A DNA stretch of 55,119 bases, from NCBI RefSeq assembly GCF_947502445.1, contig NZ_CANMZW010000040.1, positions 1-55,119 on the forward strand. The letters are read 5' to 3'. The DNA is from an uncultured Brevibacillus sp. (GTDB lineage Bacteria > Bacillota > Bacilli > Brevibacillales > Brevibacillaceae). Shown here piece after piece: positions 33,289 to 42,137 of this stretch. The translations under genes were made by a program, and so were the position numbers. How positions within the stretch are numbered: the first letter of the stretch is position 1; each line of letters opens with the position of its first letter. The notes below the pieces were generated by a model. The model saw nothing but the letters and a program-made list of their open reading frames with translations. It was not told where the DNA came from and searched no databases.

Positions 33289-35029
33289 ATGAAAAACGAG
33301 GCGAATGGATCTGTAAATAAAGAAGCCCACCGTGAACGAGTGTCAAAAGAAAGCAAAACAGCCTACATACAAACACAGGACGATTCAGATGCCCCTGGTG
33401 ATCGTGGAACGTTTGAGATTGATACATGCACAATGAAGCTGTGGGATGCCGAGCTAATCAGCGGGAGTAACCGTATTCGGAACGGAAAGCAGTTGACGGT
33501 TACGTATGCGCTGATCGTGCTGCTTGGTGGAGAAGGCACATTAGACCGCGATGGCCGGTCTAGCCAGATGCACCTAGATACGGTGTACTTGTGCCCCCGA
33601 ATACCACCTTTGGAATGACAACAGCAAATGGAGATGAGTTCGCAGTTGTTATTTTGCGAATCGGCTTCTTTGGCGAGTCATCTCGAAGCAAGCGAAAGCT
33701 GCAGGCGATAACGGCAGTGAACGGACTCCATGCTGGATCGGAAGTCGTGGTGGAGCCCCCGGAAGGCTGGCTGATTTGTGCCGGTCTATCATCGAGCATG
33801 GAGCGAGTCACGATCCGCTGCAAAGATGGCGGGCACAGCTCGAAGCACAAGGGCTCCTGTACGAAATGCTGGCGGCAGCCAAAGAGAAGCCGCGAGCAAA
33901 TACAGGAAGTGCACTTGCGCGTGCGAAGGCTTATATGGAGCAGAATTACAGCCAGGAGCTGAGGATTGAGCAACTGGCAGGAATTGCTGAGGTCAGTCCC
34001 AAATATGTTGTCGACCTTTTCAAAAAAACGTATAGAATCAGTGCCCTTGACCATCTTACCGAGGTTCGAATGGCGAATGCCAAACGGCTGATGCTTCGCT
34101 CCGAACGCAAGCTGAAGGATATTGCCCATGAGGTCGGCTATGATGACGAGTTTTATTTTAGCCGCAAATTCAAGAAAGTGAACGGTTTGTCCCCCTCCCA
34201 ATTCATGAGAAGGCGCGAGCGTAAAATCGCAGCGTACGGCTCTGCGTCCGTCACCGGTTTTTTGCTACCCCTGCAACTCATTCCGCATGCTGCGCCGCTG
34301 CATCCAAAATGGGCAGGCTACTATTTTGATCGGTATGGCGTGGACATTCCTTATCATCTGGATGCGTATCGGCACAACCTTTACAAGCGTTCCAATCTCG
34401 AGCTGCTGAAAGAGGCAAGACCCGATTTAATCATTTGTGCTCCTGGACTGGAAGCTTGGGAAAAGGAGCGTCTTGCAGCAATTGCAGAAACATTTGAGCT
34501 TCCTTCTGAAGTGGAGGATGGCTGGAAAACGGCTCTGCGATCTCTGGCAGAAAAGCTCGGAGAGGAAACGGAGACGAAAAGATGGATTGATTCTTATGAG
34601 CGCAAAAGTATTCTTGCGCGAGAAGTGGTTGCTGGTGCCCTGGGTAAGGAGGCTGTACTTCCCGTCCGGTTGCTGAAGAACCAGTTATACGCATATTGCA
34701 ATCAAGGCATTGCTGATGTGGTTTATGGCGATCTAGGTGTCCGTAGACCAGATGGAGTCCCTATCTCCGGTGTCTTCAATCGACCAATCACGTTGGAGCA
34801 GCTGGACTCTTATGGTTCTGTCCGAGTCCTCTTGCTCGTTTGCCGCGAGACAGAAACGCTGGAGGGCTGGAAGCAGCTGCGTCAATCCCCGGAGTGGCTC
34901 TCGCTGCAAGCAGTTCAGGAGGGGAAGCTGACGCTGATTGAATCGGACCCGTGGCGTGAATATTCCCCTGTAGCTATCGATCGAATTCTCAGTGATGCGG
35001 TCCGTCTGTTTTCAGGAAATCGTCCATGA
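33289..35029 (+). pseudogene. btr: Btr-like AraC/FeuA-fusion activator, broken by two one-base slips
   Basis: The product would have about 580 residues: an N-terminal cupin-like sensor (33289-33598), an AraC helix-turn-helix pair (KAYMEQNYSQELRIEQLAGIAEVSPKYVVDLFKKTYRISALDHLTEVRMANAKRL, then IAHEVGYDDEFYFSRKFKKVNGLSPSQF) and a FeuA-like siderophore-binding domain (about 34300-35020). In B. subtilis, Btr binds ferric bacillibactin and activates feuABC. Here the frame changes at CCCCC 33594-33598 (frame 1 to 3) and CCCCC 33756-33760 (frame 3 to 2). One added C at each restores a continuous protein, reading TVYLCPPNTTFGMTTANGDE and VVVEPPGRLADLCRSIIEHG. This may be true inactivation, phase variation or consensus error. 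Confidence 0.8.
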
Positions 35030-35097
35030 CCATTCTGGATTTTGTCCATGGTGGAATGCATCGTCTTCTTATATAATCAATAACGATAATCATTATC
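35022..35097 (+). promoter_or_regulatory. Promoter of the feu-like operon with Btr-type direct repeats and Fur box
   Basis: GTCCATG occurs at 35022-35028 and 35044-35050, 22 bases (two helical turns) apart, as expected for an AraC-type activator bound just upstream of or over the -35 region. A TATAAT -10 lies at 35072-35077, and a Fur core GATAATCATTATC at 35085-35097 covers the start of transcription. This gives activation by siderophore and repression by iron. The first repeat overlaps the 3' end of the Btr-like gene. Confidence 0.65.
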
Positions 35098-35141
35098 AAT
35101 TGATTTGAATGGATTACGATAAAGGGGGAGCACATAAACAG

Positions 35142-36107
35142 ATGAAAAAACTAGCGCTACGATTAGGAATTATGGCAGCATTGATGGTTGCACTCACGGC
35201 GTGCGGAGGAAAGAGCGAGGGAAACACTGCGAGCGCTCCGGCTACACCATCATCCACTCTGGCAGCGGGCACCAAGGTCGTCAAGTATTTGGATAAAGAG
35301 TATGAACTGCCTGCATCTACAGAGCGAATTGTCATTACAGGTGCGGTGGAAGCCATGGAAGACTCCATCGTGCTGGACGTGAACCCAATCGGTGCGATTT
35401 CATTCTCCGGTGGGTTCCCGCCGATGTTTTCTTCTATCACGAAAAATGCAGAATCAATCGGGGAAAAAACCGAGCCGAATTTTGAAAAAATCCTGTCGCT
35501 AAAACCAGACGTCATTCTTGGTTCGACAAAGTTTAAGCCAGAGGTTGTCGAGCAGCTCAACAAGATTGCGCCAACCATTCCATATTCACATGTCTCGTCT
35601 AACTGGGAAGCAAACCTGACGCTGCTCGGGGAACTGAGCGGCAAGAAAGACAAAGCTGACCAAGCGATCAAGGAGTACAAGGACGATCTGACCAAGGTAA
35701 AAAGCGAGCTGGGAGAGAAGCTGAATGGAAAGAAAGTTGTTACCTTGCGTATTCGACAAGGGAAAATCAACATCTATCCTGAAGCGGTATTTTTCAATCC
35801 GATTCTCTACAGTGATCTGGGTCTGCCCGTTCCTGCTGAAATCAAGGCTGCCAAGGCACAGGAAGAGCTGTCGATCGAGAAGTTTGCCGAGATCAATCCA
35901 GACATCATGTTTGTACAATTCTCTCCAGATGAAAACAAGGACACGCCAAACGCTTTGGAGAGCATCCAGAATAATCCGATCTTCAAGAATGTAGGCGCAG
36001 TTAAGAACGGTCAAGCGTTTGTAAACATCGTTGATCCACTCGCACAGGGCGGTACTGCATACAGCAAGATCGAATTCTTGAAAGCTCTAGTAAGCAAACT
36101 CAAGTAA
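35142..36107 (+). CDS. feuA: Ferric siderophore-binding lipoprotein, FeuA-like
   Basis: A 321-residue lipoprotein from ATG 35142 (GGGGGAG upstream), with signal peptide and lipobox ALTAC. The mature part is the single-helix-backbone type III binding protein: KVVKYLDKEYELPASTERIVITGAVEAMEDSIVLDVNPIGAI, FEKILSLKPDVILGSTKFKPEVVEQLNKIAPTIPY and a C-terminal GGTAYSKIEFLKAL. It captures iron-loaded catecholate siderophore at the outer face of the membrane and hands it to the permease pair. Gene order (Btr-like, this, two permeases, esterase) matches the B. subtilis feu locus. No ATPase gene is in the operon; in B. subtilis YusV serves this role from elsewhere. Confidence 0.85.
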   Translation: MKKLALRLGIMAALMVALTACGGKSEGNTASAPATPSSTLAAGTKVVKYLDKEYELPASTERIVITGAVEAMEDSIVLDVNPIGAISFSGGFPPMFSSITKNAESIGEKTEPNFEKILSLKPDVILGSTKFKPEVVEQLNKIAPTIPYSHVSSNWEANLTLLGELSGKKDKADQAIKEYKDDLTKVKSELGEKLNGKKVVTLRIRQGKINIYPEAVFFNPILYSDLGLPVPAEIKAAKAQEELSIEKFAEINPDIMFVQFSPDENKDTPNALESIQNNPIFKNVGAVKNGQAFVNIVDPLAQGGTAYSKIEFLKALVSKLK

Positions 36108-36128
36108 TCCAGTTAAGGCGTGTTGCAT

Positions 36129-37136
36129 ATGCGATTGAAAGACTCGTTGCCTGTAGCCATCCTTTTCGTGGCCCCGGTAGTAGCTGTACTGCTGATTACG
36201 CTATCCGTACTATATGGGGCGAAAAATATTAGCGCGGAAACCGTCTGGGACGCCATCATTCGTTTCGACGATGCCAATATGGATCATCAAATTATTATGA
36301 CCTCGCGTTTGCCACGAGTGATTGGCGCAATGTTAATTGGCATGTTCCTCGCCGTATCAGGAGCACTCATGCAGGGGATGACGAGAAACTATCTCGCATC
36401 CCCTTCGATAATGGGCGTATCGGATGGGTCTGTTTTCGCCGTGACGATGTGCATGGTGTTTCTGCCGAGTACGCTGTCGGTTAGCCTCATTACAATCTCT
36501 CTGATCGGTTCTGCTTTCGGTGCCGCACTTGTATTCGGTATAGCGAGGCTCATCCCGAATGGACTTTCTCCCGTCAAGCTCGCGATTTTGGGTACGATTA
36601 TCGGATTATTTCTGAATGGTTGTGCTGACGCTATCGCGACGTATTTCCAAATCTCACAAAATTTAAGCTTTTGGTACAATGTACGGTTGAATCAAATGGA
36701 CCCTGAATTAATCAAGCTATCGATTCCATTTGCAATCGTAGGTCTGGTGCTTGCCATGGCACTATCCAAATCAATCACGGTGCTATCGCTAGGAGACGAA
36801 ATTTCTGCAGGACTCGGGCAGCGGACGGCACTTGTAAAAGGGCTGACGATGCTGGCTGTCGTTATTTTGACGGGAATTTCCGTTGCTCTTGCTGGGAAAA
36901 TTGCTTTTGTCGGCTTGATCGTACCGCATATTGCCCGATTCCTCGTTGGCGTCGATTATCGCTGGATTGTACCTATATCAGGTGTTTTGGGTGGATTGTT
37001 TTTGGCCTTTTGTGATATTTTGTCGCGCTTCGTCAACTATCCGTTTGAAACGCCAATCGGAGTTGTTACGGCATTGTTTGGCGTTCCGTTTTTCCTCTAT
37101 TTGATTCGGACGAGAGGAGGCGGGAAGAATGGGTAG
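36129..37136 (+). CDS. feuB: Siderophore ABC permease, FeuB-like
   Basis: A 335-residue FecCD-family permease with about nine to ten membrane segments. The family blocks are RLPRVIGAMLIGMFLAVSGALMQGMTRN (N-terminal third), LGDEISAGLGQR (ATPase-coupling helix region, about residue 225) and GKIAFVGLIVPHIARFLVG. It pairs with the next gene's product. ATG 36129 is preceded by AAGGCG; GTG 36120 is a weaker alternative. The last 8 bases overlap the partner gene. Confidence 0.85.
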   Translation: MRLKDSLPVAILFVAPVVAVLLITLSVLYGAKNISAETVWDAIIRFDDANMDHQIIMTSRLPRVIGAMLIGMFLAVSGALMQGMTRNYLASPSIMGVSDGSVFAVTMCMVFLPSTLSVSLITISLIGSAFGAALVFGIARLIPNGLSPVKLAILGTIIGLFLNGCADAIATYFQISQNLSFWYNVRLNQMDPELIKLSIPFAIVGLVLAMALSKSITVLSLGDEISAGLGQRTALVKGLTMLAVVILTGISVALAGKIAFVGLIVPHIARFLVGVDYRWIVPISGVLGGLFLAFCDILSRFVNYPFETPIGVVTALFGVPFFLYLIRTRGGGKNG

Positions 37137-38151
37137 AGCTTCATCAAAACGTCTGTGGACGGTGCTGGGCTTCGGTCTGGCGATTATTTTCATCCTCGTG
37201 TATTTGAGCGTGACGAACGGTACGTTTGACATGAGCGTACTTGAGGTAGTCAAAACGCTGCTGCGTATTGATCCCATTCCTGATCATGATCTCGTCGTTT
37301 TCGATTTTCGCTTGCCGCGTATCGTATTGGGGGCATTGATTGGATTTGGACTTGGCATCGCTGGCGCTGTTATTCAAGGGGTTACCCGCAATGGACTTGC
37401 CGATCCAGCCATCCTCGGCATCAATGCGGGTGCGGGATTATCTGTAGTTCTGTTCATGCTGCTTTTTCAAGGCCAAATGAATACGACTGGCTGGCTCGCT
37501 GTGATGACGATGCCGATGTTTGGGCTCGTCGGCGGTCTTTTGGCGACGACGCTGATTTACCTATTTGCCAAGCAGCATGGGCGGTTGGACCCGCAGCGTC
37601 TGATCCTCGTCGGGATCGCTATCTCTTCTGGATTTGGGGCTTTAACCATTTACGTATCCTTGAAGATGAATCCACAGGACTTCGAGATGGCGGTCGTATG
37701 GCTGGCGGGTAGCATATACAGCGCGAACTGGAAATTTGTCGTAACGATGCTTCCCTGGATTATCGTGCTGGCTCCGATTCTTTGCTGGAGGGCGCCTATT
37801 CTCGACTTGTTTCAGCTGGAGGAAGAGAGTACGAAGAGTCTTGGGGTAGAGGTGGAGCGCGAAAAGAAAGCATTACTCATCGGAAGTATCGGACTTGTCG
37901 CTGCTAGTGTGGCTGTTTCGGGTAGCATCGGCTTTGTCGGGTTAATCGCTCCACACATGGCAAGAAGGCTGGTAGGTTTGAGGCATCGGCATATATTGCC
38001 GGTCAGCGGTGTTATTGGCACGGCGATGGTTGTAGCCGGGGATCTGATCGGAAAAACAGTTTTTGCGCCAGCGCAATTAGCGGCAGGGATCGTCATCTCA
38101 ATCATCGGAGTGCCTTATTTTATTTACTTGTTGATGCGGTCAAGAGCCTAG
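37129..38151 (+). CDS. feuC: Siderophore ABC permease, FeuC-like
   Basis: A 340-residue FecCD-family permease: RLPRIVLGALIGFGLGIAGAVIQGVTRNGLADPAILGINAGAGL, LEEESTKSLGVEVEREK (coupling region) and GSIGFVGLIAPHMARRLVG are typical. It begins 8 bases inside the upstream gene with GGAGG in that gene's last codons, which ensures equal production of both halves of the channel. It is followed after 25 bases by the esterase gene. Confidence 0.85.
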   Translation: MGRASSKRLWTVLGFGLAIIFILVYLSVTNGTFDMSVLEVVKTLLRIDPIPDHDLVVFDFRLPRIVLGALIGFGLGIAGAVIQGVTRNGLADPAILGINAGAGLSVVLFMLLFQGQMNTTGWLAVMTMPMFGLVGGLLATTLIYLFAKQHGRLDPQRLILVGIAISSGFGALTIYVSLKMNPQDFEMAVVWLAGSIYSANWKFVVTMLPWIIVLAPILCWRAPILDLFQLEEESTKSLGVEVEREKKALLIGSIGLVAASVAVSGSIGFVGLIAPHMARRLVGLRHRHILPVSGVIGTAMVVAGDLIGKTVFAPAQLAAGIVISIIGVPYFIYLLMRSRA

Positions 38152-38176
38152 GAAGCGTAAAAGGGAGAGAGAGCAT

Positions 38177-39742
38177 ATGAACCGTTATCAAGCCATGGAG
38201 CTAGCCGGCTGGAACCTGATTGTCTATTTACCGCCTTCCTATCACGAATCGGATGTCCGATTCCCTGTTGCTTATGTGCAGGATGGTGGGGAGCAGTTCG
38301 ACCATACTATTAACCAGATTGAGATGCTGTTCCGTGAAGGACAGCTTACAGAGCTGATTCTTGTCGGTATTGAGCCGCATAATCGGAATGATGAATATAC
38401 TCCGTGGCCAGCTGCATCGTTGATAGCGGGCAACCCATCGTTTGGCGGCAGGGGAAGAATCTATATCGATTGTGTAGCAGACGTCATTAAACCCCATATT
38501 GATGCTACCTACCGCACGAAGGCAGAAAGGGAGCACACAGCGATCCTCGGAGGATCTTTTGGCGGCTTGGTTTCCATGTTTGCTTCATACTGGCGACCAG
38601 ACATCTTTGGCAAAATCGGCATGCTCTCCGCTTCGTTTTGGTACGAAGGAGTCATGGATTTCTTGCGTGGGCAGTCTGCTCCGTCCAGTGAACAATGGCT
38701 GTATATGTCTGTAGGTAGCTGCGAAGGCATTTATAAGCGCAATGTCCAGAAACAGATGGTTCGCAATACGCTAGAGGTCCGTGATTTGTGGCTGGACAAA
38801 GGCTATCCGGCGAAGCAGCTCTGCTTCGAGCTGCTGGATGGGGGGACACATGACGCGGTATTTATGGCAGAGCGATTCCCGAATGCTCTAAAATGGCTTT
38901 TCGAGGGGAAGAAGCTAAGTGCAAAAGACATAGAAAAACCAAATCAGCCCTCCATTCCAGGAACACATTATTTCGATATGACCTCCTCACATTCTGGTCG
39001 AAACTACCGTCTTTTCGTCTATGTGCCATCGACACCAGCTCCGTCAGCGGGATATCCGATTATTTATTCGTTAGACGGCAACGCATCATTTCATTCCCTT
39101 GTAGAAGCGATGCGGCTTCAGTCGCGTCATCCTCTGGGAATTGAGCCGGCAGTCATCGTTGGCATCGGGTATGAGTCGGATGAACCGATTGTGAGTGAGC
39201 AACGATTCTATGACTATACCGAGCTGGCGGACCCTTCTGTCATGCGTCATCGGCCAGATGGCTCGCCGTGGCCTGCGACTGGTGGTGCCGAGGAGTTTCT
39301 TACCTTTATCGAAGACGAACTAAAGTCGGAAATCGGGCGCAAGTACGCCATTGACCGGAATAGACAGGCATTGTTTGGACATTCATTGGGCGGATGGTTT
39401 GCGCTGTACGTGCTTTTTACGCGACCAGAAGCTTTTCGCAGCTATATTGCCGGAAGCCCTTCTGTCTGGTGGAATGACAAAAGCCTGCTTGCCCGCTTGC
39501 CTGAGCTGAAAGATCGCCTCCAACAAGGACAAATCGATGCAGAATTAATGATTGCAGTTGGTTCCGAGGAAAAGCAGATGATGGTGGAAAACGCACAGCA
39601 GCTGTACACGCTGCTGCAGTCATACGATGGGCATGGTCTGCGTCTCGCATTCGAGCTGTTTGAGGGAGAAGGGCATGTGTCGGTGGTGCACCCGCTGATC
39701 AGTCGCTTGTTCCGGTTTATTTTGCAACGGAAACAACCATAG
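38177..39742 (+). CDS. Tandem two-domain siderophore esterase (Fes/BesA-like)
   Basis: A 521-residue cytoplasmic hydrolase made of two alpha/beta-hydrolase (esterase D/Fes) domains. Domain 1 (1-245) has nucleophile motif GGSFGG (Ser127) and a His in DGGTHDAVF (225). Domain 2 (265-515) has GHSLGG (Ser403) and a His in GEGHVSVVHP (500). Both catalytic sets look intact. Related enzymes open the trilactone ring of ferric bacillibactin or enterobactin so that iron is released. In B. subtilis the feu operon ends with a single-domain YbbA, and BesA is separate; here two such domains are in one chain. GGGAGAGAG precedes ATG 38177. Confidence 0.85.
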   Translation: MNRYQAMELAGWNLIVYLPPSYHESDVRFPVAYVQDGGEQFDHTINQIEMLFREGQLTELILVGIEPHNRNDEYTPWPAASLIAGNPSFGGRGRIYIDCVADVIKPHIDATYRTKAEREHTAILGGSFGGLVSMFASYWRPDIFGKIGMLSASFWYEGVMDFLRGQSAPSSEQWLYMSVGSCEGIYKRNVQKQMVRNTLEVRDLWLDKGYPAKQLCFELLDGGTHDAVFMAERFPNALKWLFEGKKLSAKDIEKPNQPSIPGTHYFDMTSSHSGRNYRLFVYVPSTPAPSAGYPIIYSLDGNASFHSLVEAMRLQSRHPLGIEPAVIVGIGYESDEPIVSEQRFYDYTELADPSVMRHRPDGSPWPATGGAEEFLTFIEDELKSEIGRKYAIDRNRQALFGHSLGGWFALYVLFTRPEAFRSYIAGSPSVWWNDKSLLARLPELKDRLQQGQIDAELMIAVGSEEKQMMVENAQQLYTLLQSYDGHGLRLAFELFEGEGHVSVVHPLISRLFRFILQRKQP

Positions 39743-39745
39743 ATG

Positions 39746-39794
39746 AAAAACGAACCTTTCACTTGTGCACGATTACAAGGAGGGTTCGTTTTTT
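39746..39794 (+). terminator. Intrinsic terminator of the siderophore operon
   Basis: AACGAACC and GGTTCGTT flank an inner CTTG/CAAG stem, followed by a T-run. It begins directly after the esterase stop codon. Confidence 0.8.
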
Positions 39795-39900
39795 GTTAGA
39801 GAAAGTGGCAAGGGACAAACAGGAAGAGCGCTGAAGCGTAAAATTGTAAAATAAATCTTATATGTTAAAATTAACAATATCGGATGGAGGTATAAAAATC

Positions 39901-40242
39901 ATGTCTAAATTGCCTAACTGCCCAGCATGTCAGTCGGAGTATACGTACGAGCAAGAGAGCATGCTGGTTTGCCCGGAATGTGGCCACGAGTGGAGTTTAC
40001 AAGCTGATACCGAAACTGGCAGTGATCAAAAGATCGTCAAGGATGCGAACGGAAACATTCTGAGCGATGGTGATACTGTATCGGTAATCAAGGATTTGAA
40101 AGTAAAGGGAACCTCGTCAGTCGTAAAAATTGGAACGAAAGTAAAAAATATCCGATTGGTTGACGGGGATCATGATATAGACTGTAAAATCGATGGCTTT
40201 GGAGCAATGAAGTTAAAATCAGAGTTTGTGAAAAAGATATAA
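39901..40242 (+). CDS. YjdM/PhnA-like zinc ribbon protein
   Basis: A 113-residue protein: an N-terminal zinc ribbon (CPACQSEYTYEQESMLVCPECGHEW, four Cys) and a C-terminal SH3-like domain (VKDANGNILSDGDTVSVIKDLKVKGTSSVVKIGTKVKNIRLVDGDHDIDCKIDGFGAMKLKSEFVKK). This is the complete YjdM family; the old name PhnA does not mean a phosphonoacetate hydrolase here. ATG 39901 has GGAGG eleven bases upstream. It stands alone between terminators. Its cellular role is not known. Confidence 0.9.
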   Translation: MSKLPNCPACQSEYTYEQESMLVCPECGHEWSLQADTETGSDQKIVKDANGNILSDGDTVSVIKDLKVKGTSSVVKIGTKVKNIRLVDGDHDIDCKIDGFGAMKLKSEFVKKI

Positions 40243-40259
40243 ACCTAAAGCGAATTCGG

Positions 40260-40296
40260 GCAAAAAGCCACTCCGTTAACTGGAGTGGCTTTTTGC
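40260..40296. terminator. Bidirectional intrinsic terminator
   Basis: A perfect 15-bp stem GCAAAAAGCCACTCC, 7-base loop, GGAGTGGCTTTTTGC lies between the convergent yjdM and marR genes. A-rich and T-rich arms allow use in both directions. Confidence 0.88.
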
Positions 40297-40333
40297 GTAT
40301 ATAATCATTGCTCTCGAACAAACAGCGTAGCAC

Positions 40334-40762
40334 TTACTTGAACAGATGCTTTTGAAGGACGTCGAGTGCGTGTTTCATATCCTCGACATCTTCGGGGGAG
40401 GCATGTTCGATCCGCTTGTAAAATCTGGCCTGGATACCTGCAAATGCCTCATCCATCATAAGCTGTCCTTCTTTGGAGAGCCGGATGTAATGCTTTCGCC
40501 GATCTTCGCTGTCTTCTACCTTTTCGATGAGGTGCTTCTCGGCTAGTTTTCTTAGCTCACGGCTCGTATTGGGCATGGAAATATACAGACAGTCGCTGAG
40601 CTGACTAGGAGTGACAGGCTGACTGACCGCCAGATGCTCAAGAATACTGTACTGAACCGGAGTAATCGAGTCTGGCCGCGCATCTTTGGTTAACTCGTGA
40701 GTAACACGATGGAGGGAAGCAGTGAATGCGACAAATTTATAAAAAACATCGTTATGGTCCAC
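40334..40762 (-). CDS. MarR family regulator
   Basis: A 142-residue MarR protein: TPVQYSILEHLAVSQPVTPSQLSDCLYISMPNTSRELRKLAEKHLIEKVEDSEDRRKHYIRLSKEG has the recognition helix and the DSEDRR wing. I chose GTG 40762, which has AAGAGGTG six bases upstream; a GTG three codons earlier lies inside that ribosome site. It is divergent from a flavodoxin-fold oxidoreductase gene whose promoter is bracketed by two matching palindromes, so it is the likely repressor of that gene. Confidence 0.88.
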   Translation of the reverse strand: MDHNDVFYKFVAFTASLHRVTHELTKDARPDSITPVQYSILEHLAVSQPVTPSQLSDCLYISMPNTSRELRKLAEKHLIEKVEDSEDRRKHYIRLSKEGQLMMDEAFAGIQARFYKRIEHASPEDVEDMKHALDVLQKHLFK

Positions 40763-40811
40763 AGTGAACACCTCTTACAGACAAGATAGCAAATAAATTA
40801 TCAAATAACAA

Positions 40812-40865
40812 TTATCATTTGATAAACAAAAACTATGGTGTTATAATTTACTTATCAAATGATAA
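40812..40865 (+). promoter_or_regulatory. Promoter bracketed by two MarR-type operators
   Basis: TTATCATTTGATAA (40812-40825) and TTATCAAATGATAA (40852-40865) are two palindromes of form TTATCANNTGATAA, 40 bases apart. Between them is a near-ideal promoter: TTGATA (40819-40824, overlapping the first site), 17-base spacer, TATAAT (40842-40847). The second site covers the likely transcription start. Repression by the divergent MarR protein is expected. Confidence 0.75.
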
Positions 40866-40882
40866 TTAAAGAGGTGCGAATC

Positions 40883-41470
40883 GTGAAGCTGCTTGTTATT
40901 TACACCCATCCGAATCACAAAAGCTTAAGCTATTCCTTTTTGGAAAAGGTCATCAAGGGAGGCCAAGAAAATCCTTCCATCGAGGATATACAGGTATTAG
41001 ATTTGTACGAAGAAGGATTTAATCCGCTGCTCGTATTTAATGAAGAAAAACGGAGAAGGGATATGCACCGCGATCCTGCGCTGGAGAAATACCGAAACCA
41101 AATCATGTGGGCGGATAAGCTTGTGTTTGTGTACCCGATTTGGTGGGGAAGACCCCCTGCGATGCTCATGGGGTATATCGATCAAATGTTTGCAGCCAAT
41201 TTTGCCTATAAGGACAACGGCGGATTGCTGCCAGAGGGGCTTCTAAAGGGTAAATCTGTCGTGTGCATTTCTTCCATGATGGGACCAACGCATTATCCGT
41301 TGTTTTTCTTGAATAACGCGCACAAAATACTGATGAAAAGAGCGGTATTTCAATACGTAGGCATGAAAAAAGTGAAGTTTTTCGAGTTTGGAAATATGGA
41401 GAGTCCAAACGGAAAGCAAGCGGAAAAGCTTGAGAAAATCTATCGTTATTTCAAAACACTCGCTAGTTAA
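40883..41470 (+). CDS. Flavodoxin-fold NAD(P)H oxidoreductase
   Basis: A 195-residue flavoprotein of the MdaB/KefF/YwrO group: KLLVIYTHPNHKSLSYSFLEKV (FMN phosphate loop), ADKLVFVYPIWWGRPPAMLMGYIDQMFAANFAY and a C-terminal VCISSMMGP. Such enzymes reduce quinones or electrophiles with NAD(P)H. I chose GTG 40883, preceded by AAAGAGGTG; the longer frame from ATG 40859 would start inside the second operator. Divergent MarR control suggests induction by a quinone or similar compound. Confidence 0.88.
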   Translation: MKLLVIYTHPNHKSLSYSFLEKVIKGGQENPSIEDIQVLDLYEEGFNPLLVFNEEKRRRDMHRDPALEKYRNQIMWADKLVFVYPIWWGRPPAMLMGYIDQMFAANFAYKDNGGLLPEGLLKGKSVVCISSMMGPTHYPLFFLNNAHKILMKRAVFQYVGMKKVKFFEFGNMESPNGKQAEKLEKIYRYFKTLAS

Positions 41471-41558
41471 AATCGAAAGTCCTCTATTTCCAATTAATGT
41501 TATGATACATGTATAAGTGATCGGAACGAAGTGTATTGGGAAGGAGAGGGAGAAGAGG

Positions 41559-42089
41559 ATGCTAAACGAAATAAAAAGAAGCGAAATCCCATGGCAACAA
41601 CTGACAACCGCTTATGGCAGAGGGAGCGAGCTGCCACTATTAATGGATCAGGGGGAATACGCAGAGATTGCCAACCTGATTGAGCATCAAAGCACGCTTT
41701 GGCAAGTGACGCCGTGGGTATTGCTGTTTATGCTGCGCGATCTAAAGACAAAATCGCCAGAAGATGTGATGCCAGAAGAAATCAAATGTTATTTGAGTGT
41801 TACTGACGCGTTTAGCGGCAGAGACGTAGGAGAATGGGAGCCTGTTCCCCAGATGAAGTCTCTACTGGATGATGCCTTTTTATGGCCGGAGGATGAAGAG
41901 GAGGACGAGCTACTCTGGGAAGAGGACGAGCCGCCTGGATATGCCGAGCAACCCTTTACCAGTTATTACTACTATAGCTATCAGCAGCTAAGAGACGCCG
42001 TGCCAGTCTTTGAAAACATACGGATGCACAATCAAGACGTAGCTGAGCTCGCTGCCGAGCTACTGGAGCAAATCAAACAATTAGGATAA
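41559..42089 (+). CDS. Uncharacterised acidic protein
   Basis: A 176-residue acidic protein without signal or membrane segment. An N-terminal helical part (LLMDQGEYAEIANLIEHQSTLWQVTPWVLLFMLRDL) is followed by a strongly acidic loop (PEDEEEDELLWEEDEPPGYAEQ) and a Tyr-rich patch (SYYYYSYQQL). I do not recognise a family. ATG 41559 has GGAGAGGGAGAAGAGG upstream. A promoter-like TATGATACATGTATAAG lies about 50 bases before it. It is monocistronic and convergent with a histidine kinase gene. Confidence 0.6.
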   Translation: MLNEIKRSEIPWQQLTTAYGRGSELPLLMDQGEYAEIANLIEHQSTLWQVTPWVLLFMLRDLKTKSPEDVMPEEIKCYLSVTDAFSGRDVGEWEPVPQMKSLLDDAFLWPEDEEEDELLWEEDEPPGYAEQPFTSYYYYSYQQLRDAVPVFENIRMHNQDVAELAAELLEQIKQLG

Positions 42090-42137
42090 AAGCCGGGCAA
42101 AGGTAACGTCAGCCATAAGCGAACGTCACCTCCAGCG

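Noticed and set aside
33591..33962. Separate 123-codon gene in frame 3
   Set aside because: It is the middle of the Btr-like gene, joined to its neighbours by one-base slips at both C5 tracts.
39901..40242. Phosphonoacetate hydrolase (PhnA)
   Set aside because: The zinc ribbon plus SH3-like layout is the YjdM family, for which that name is historical and misleading.
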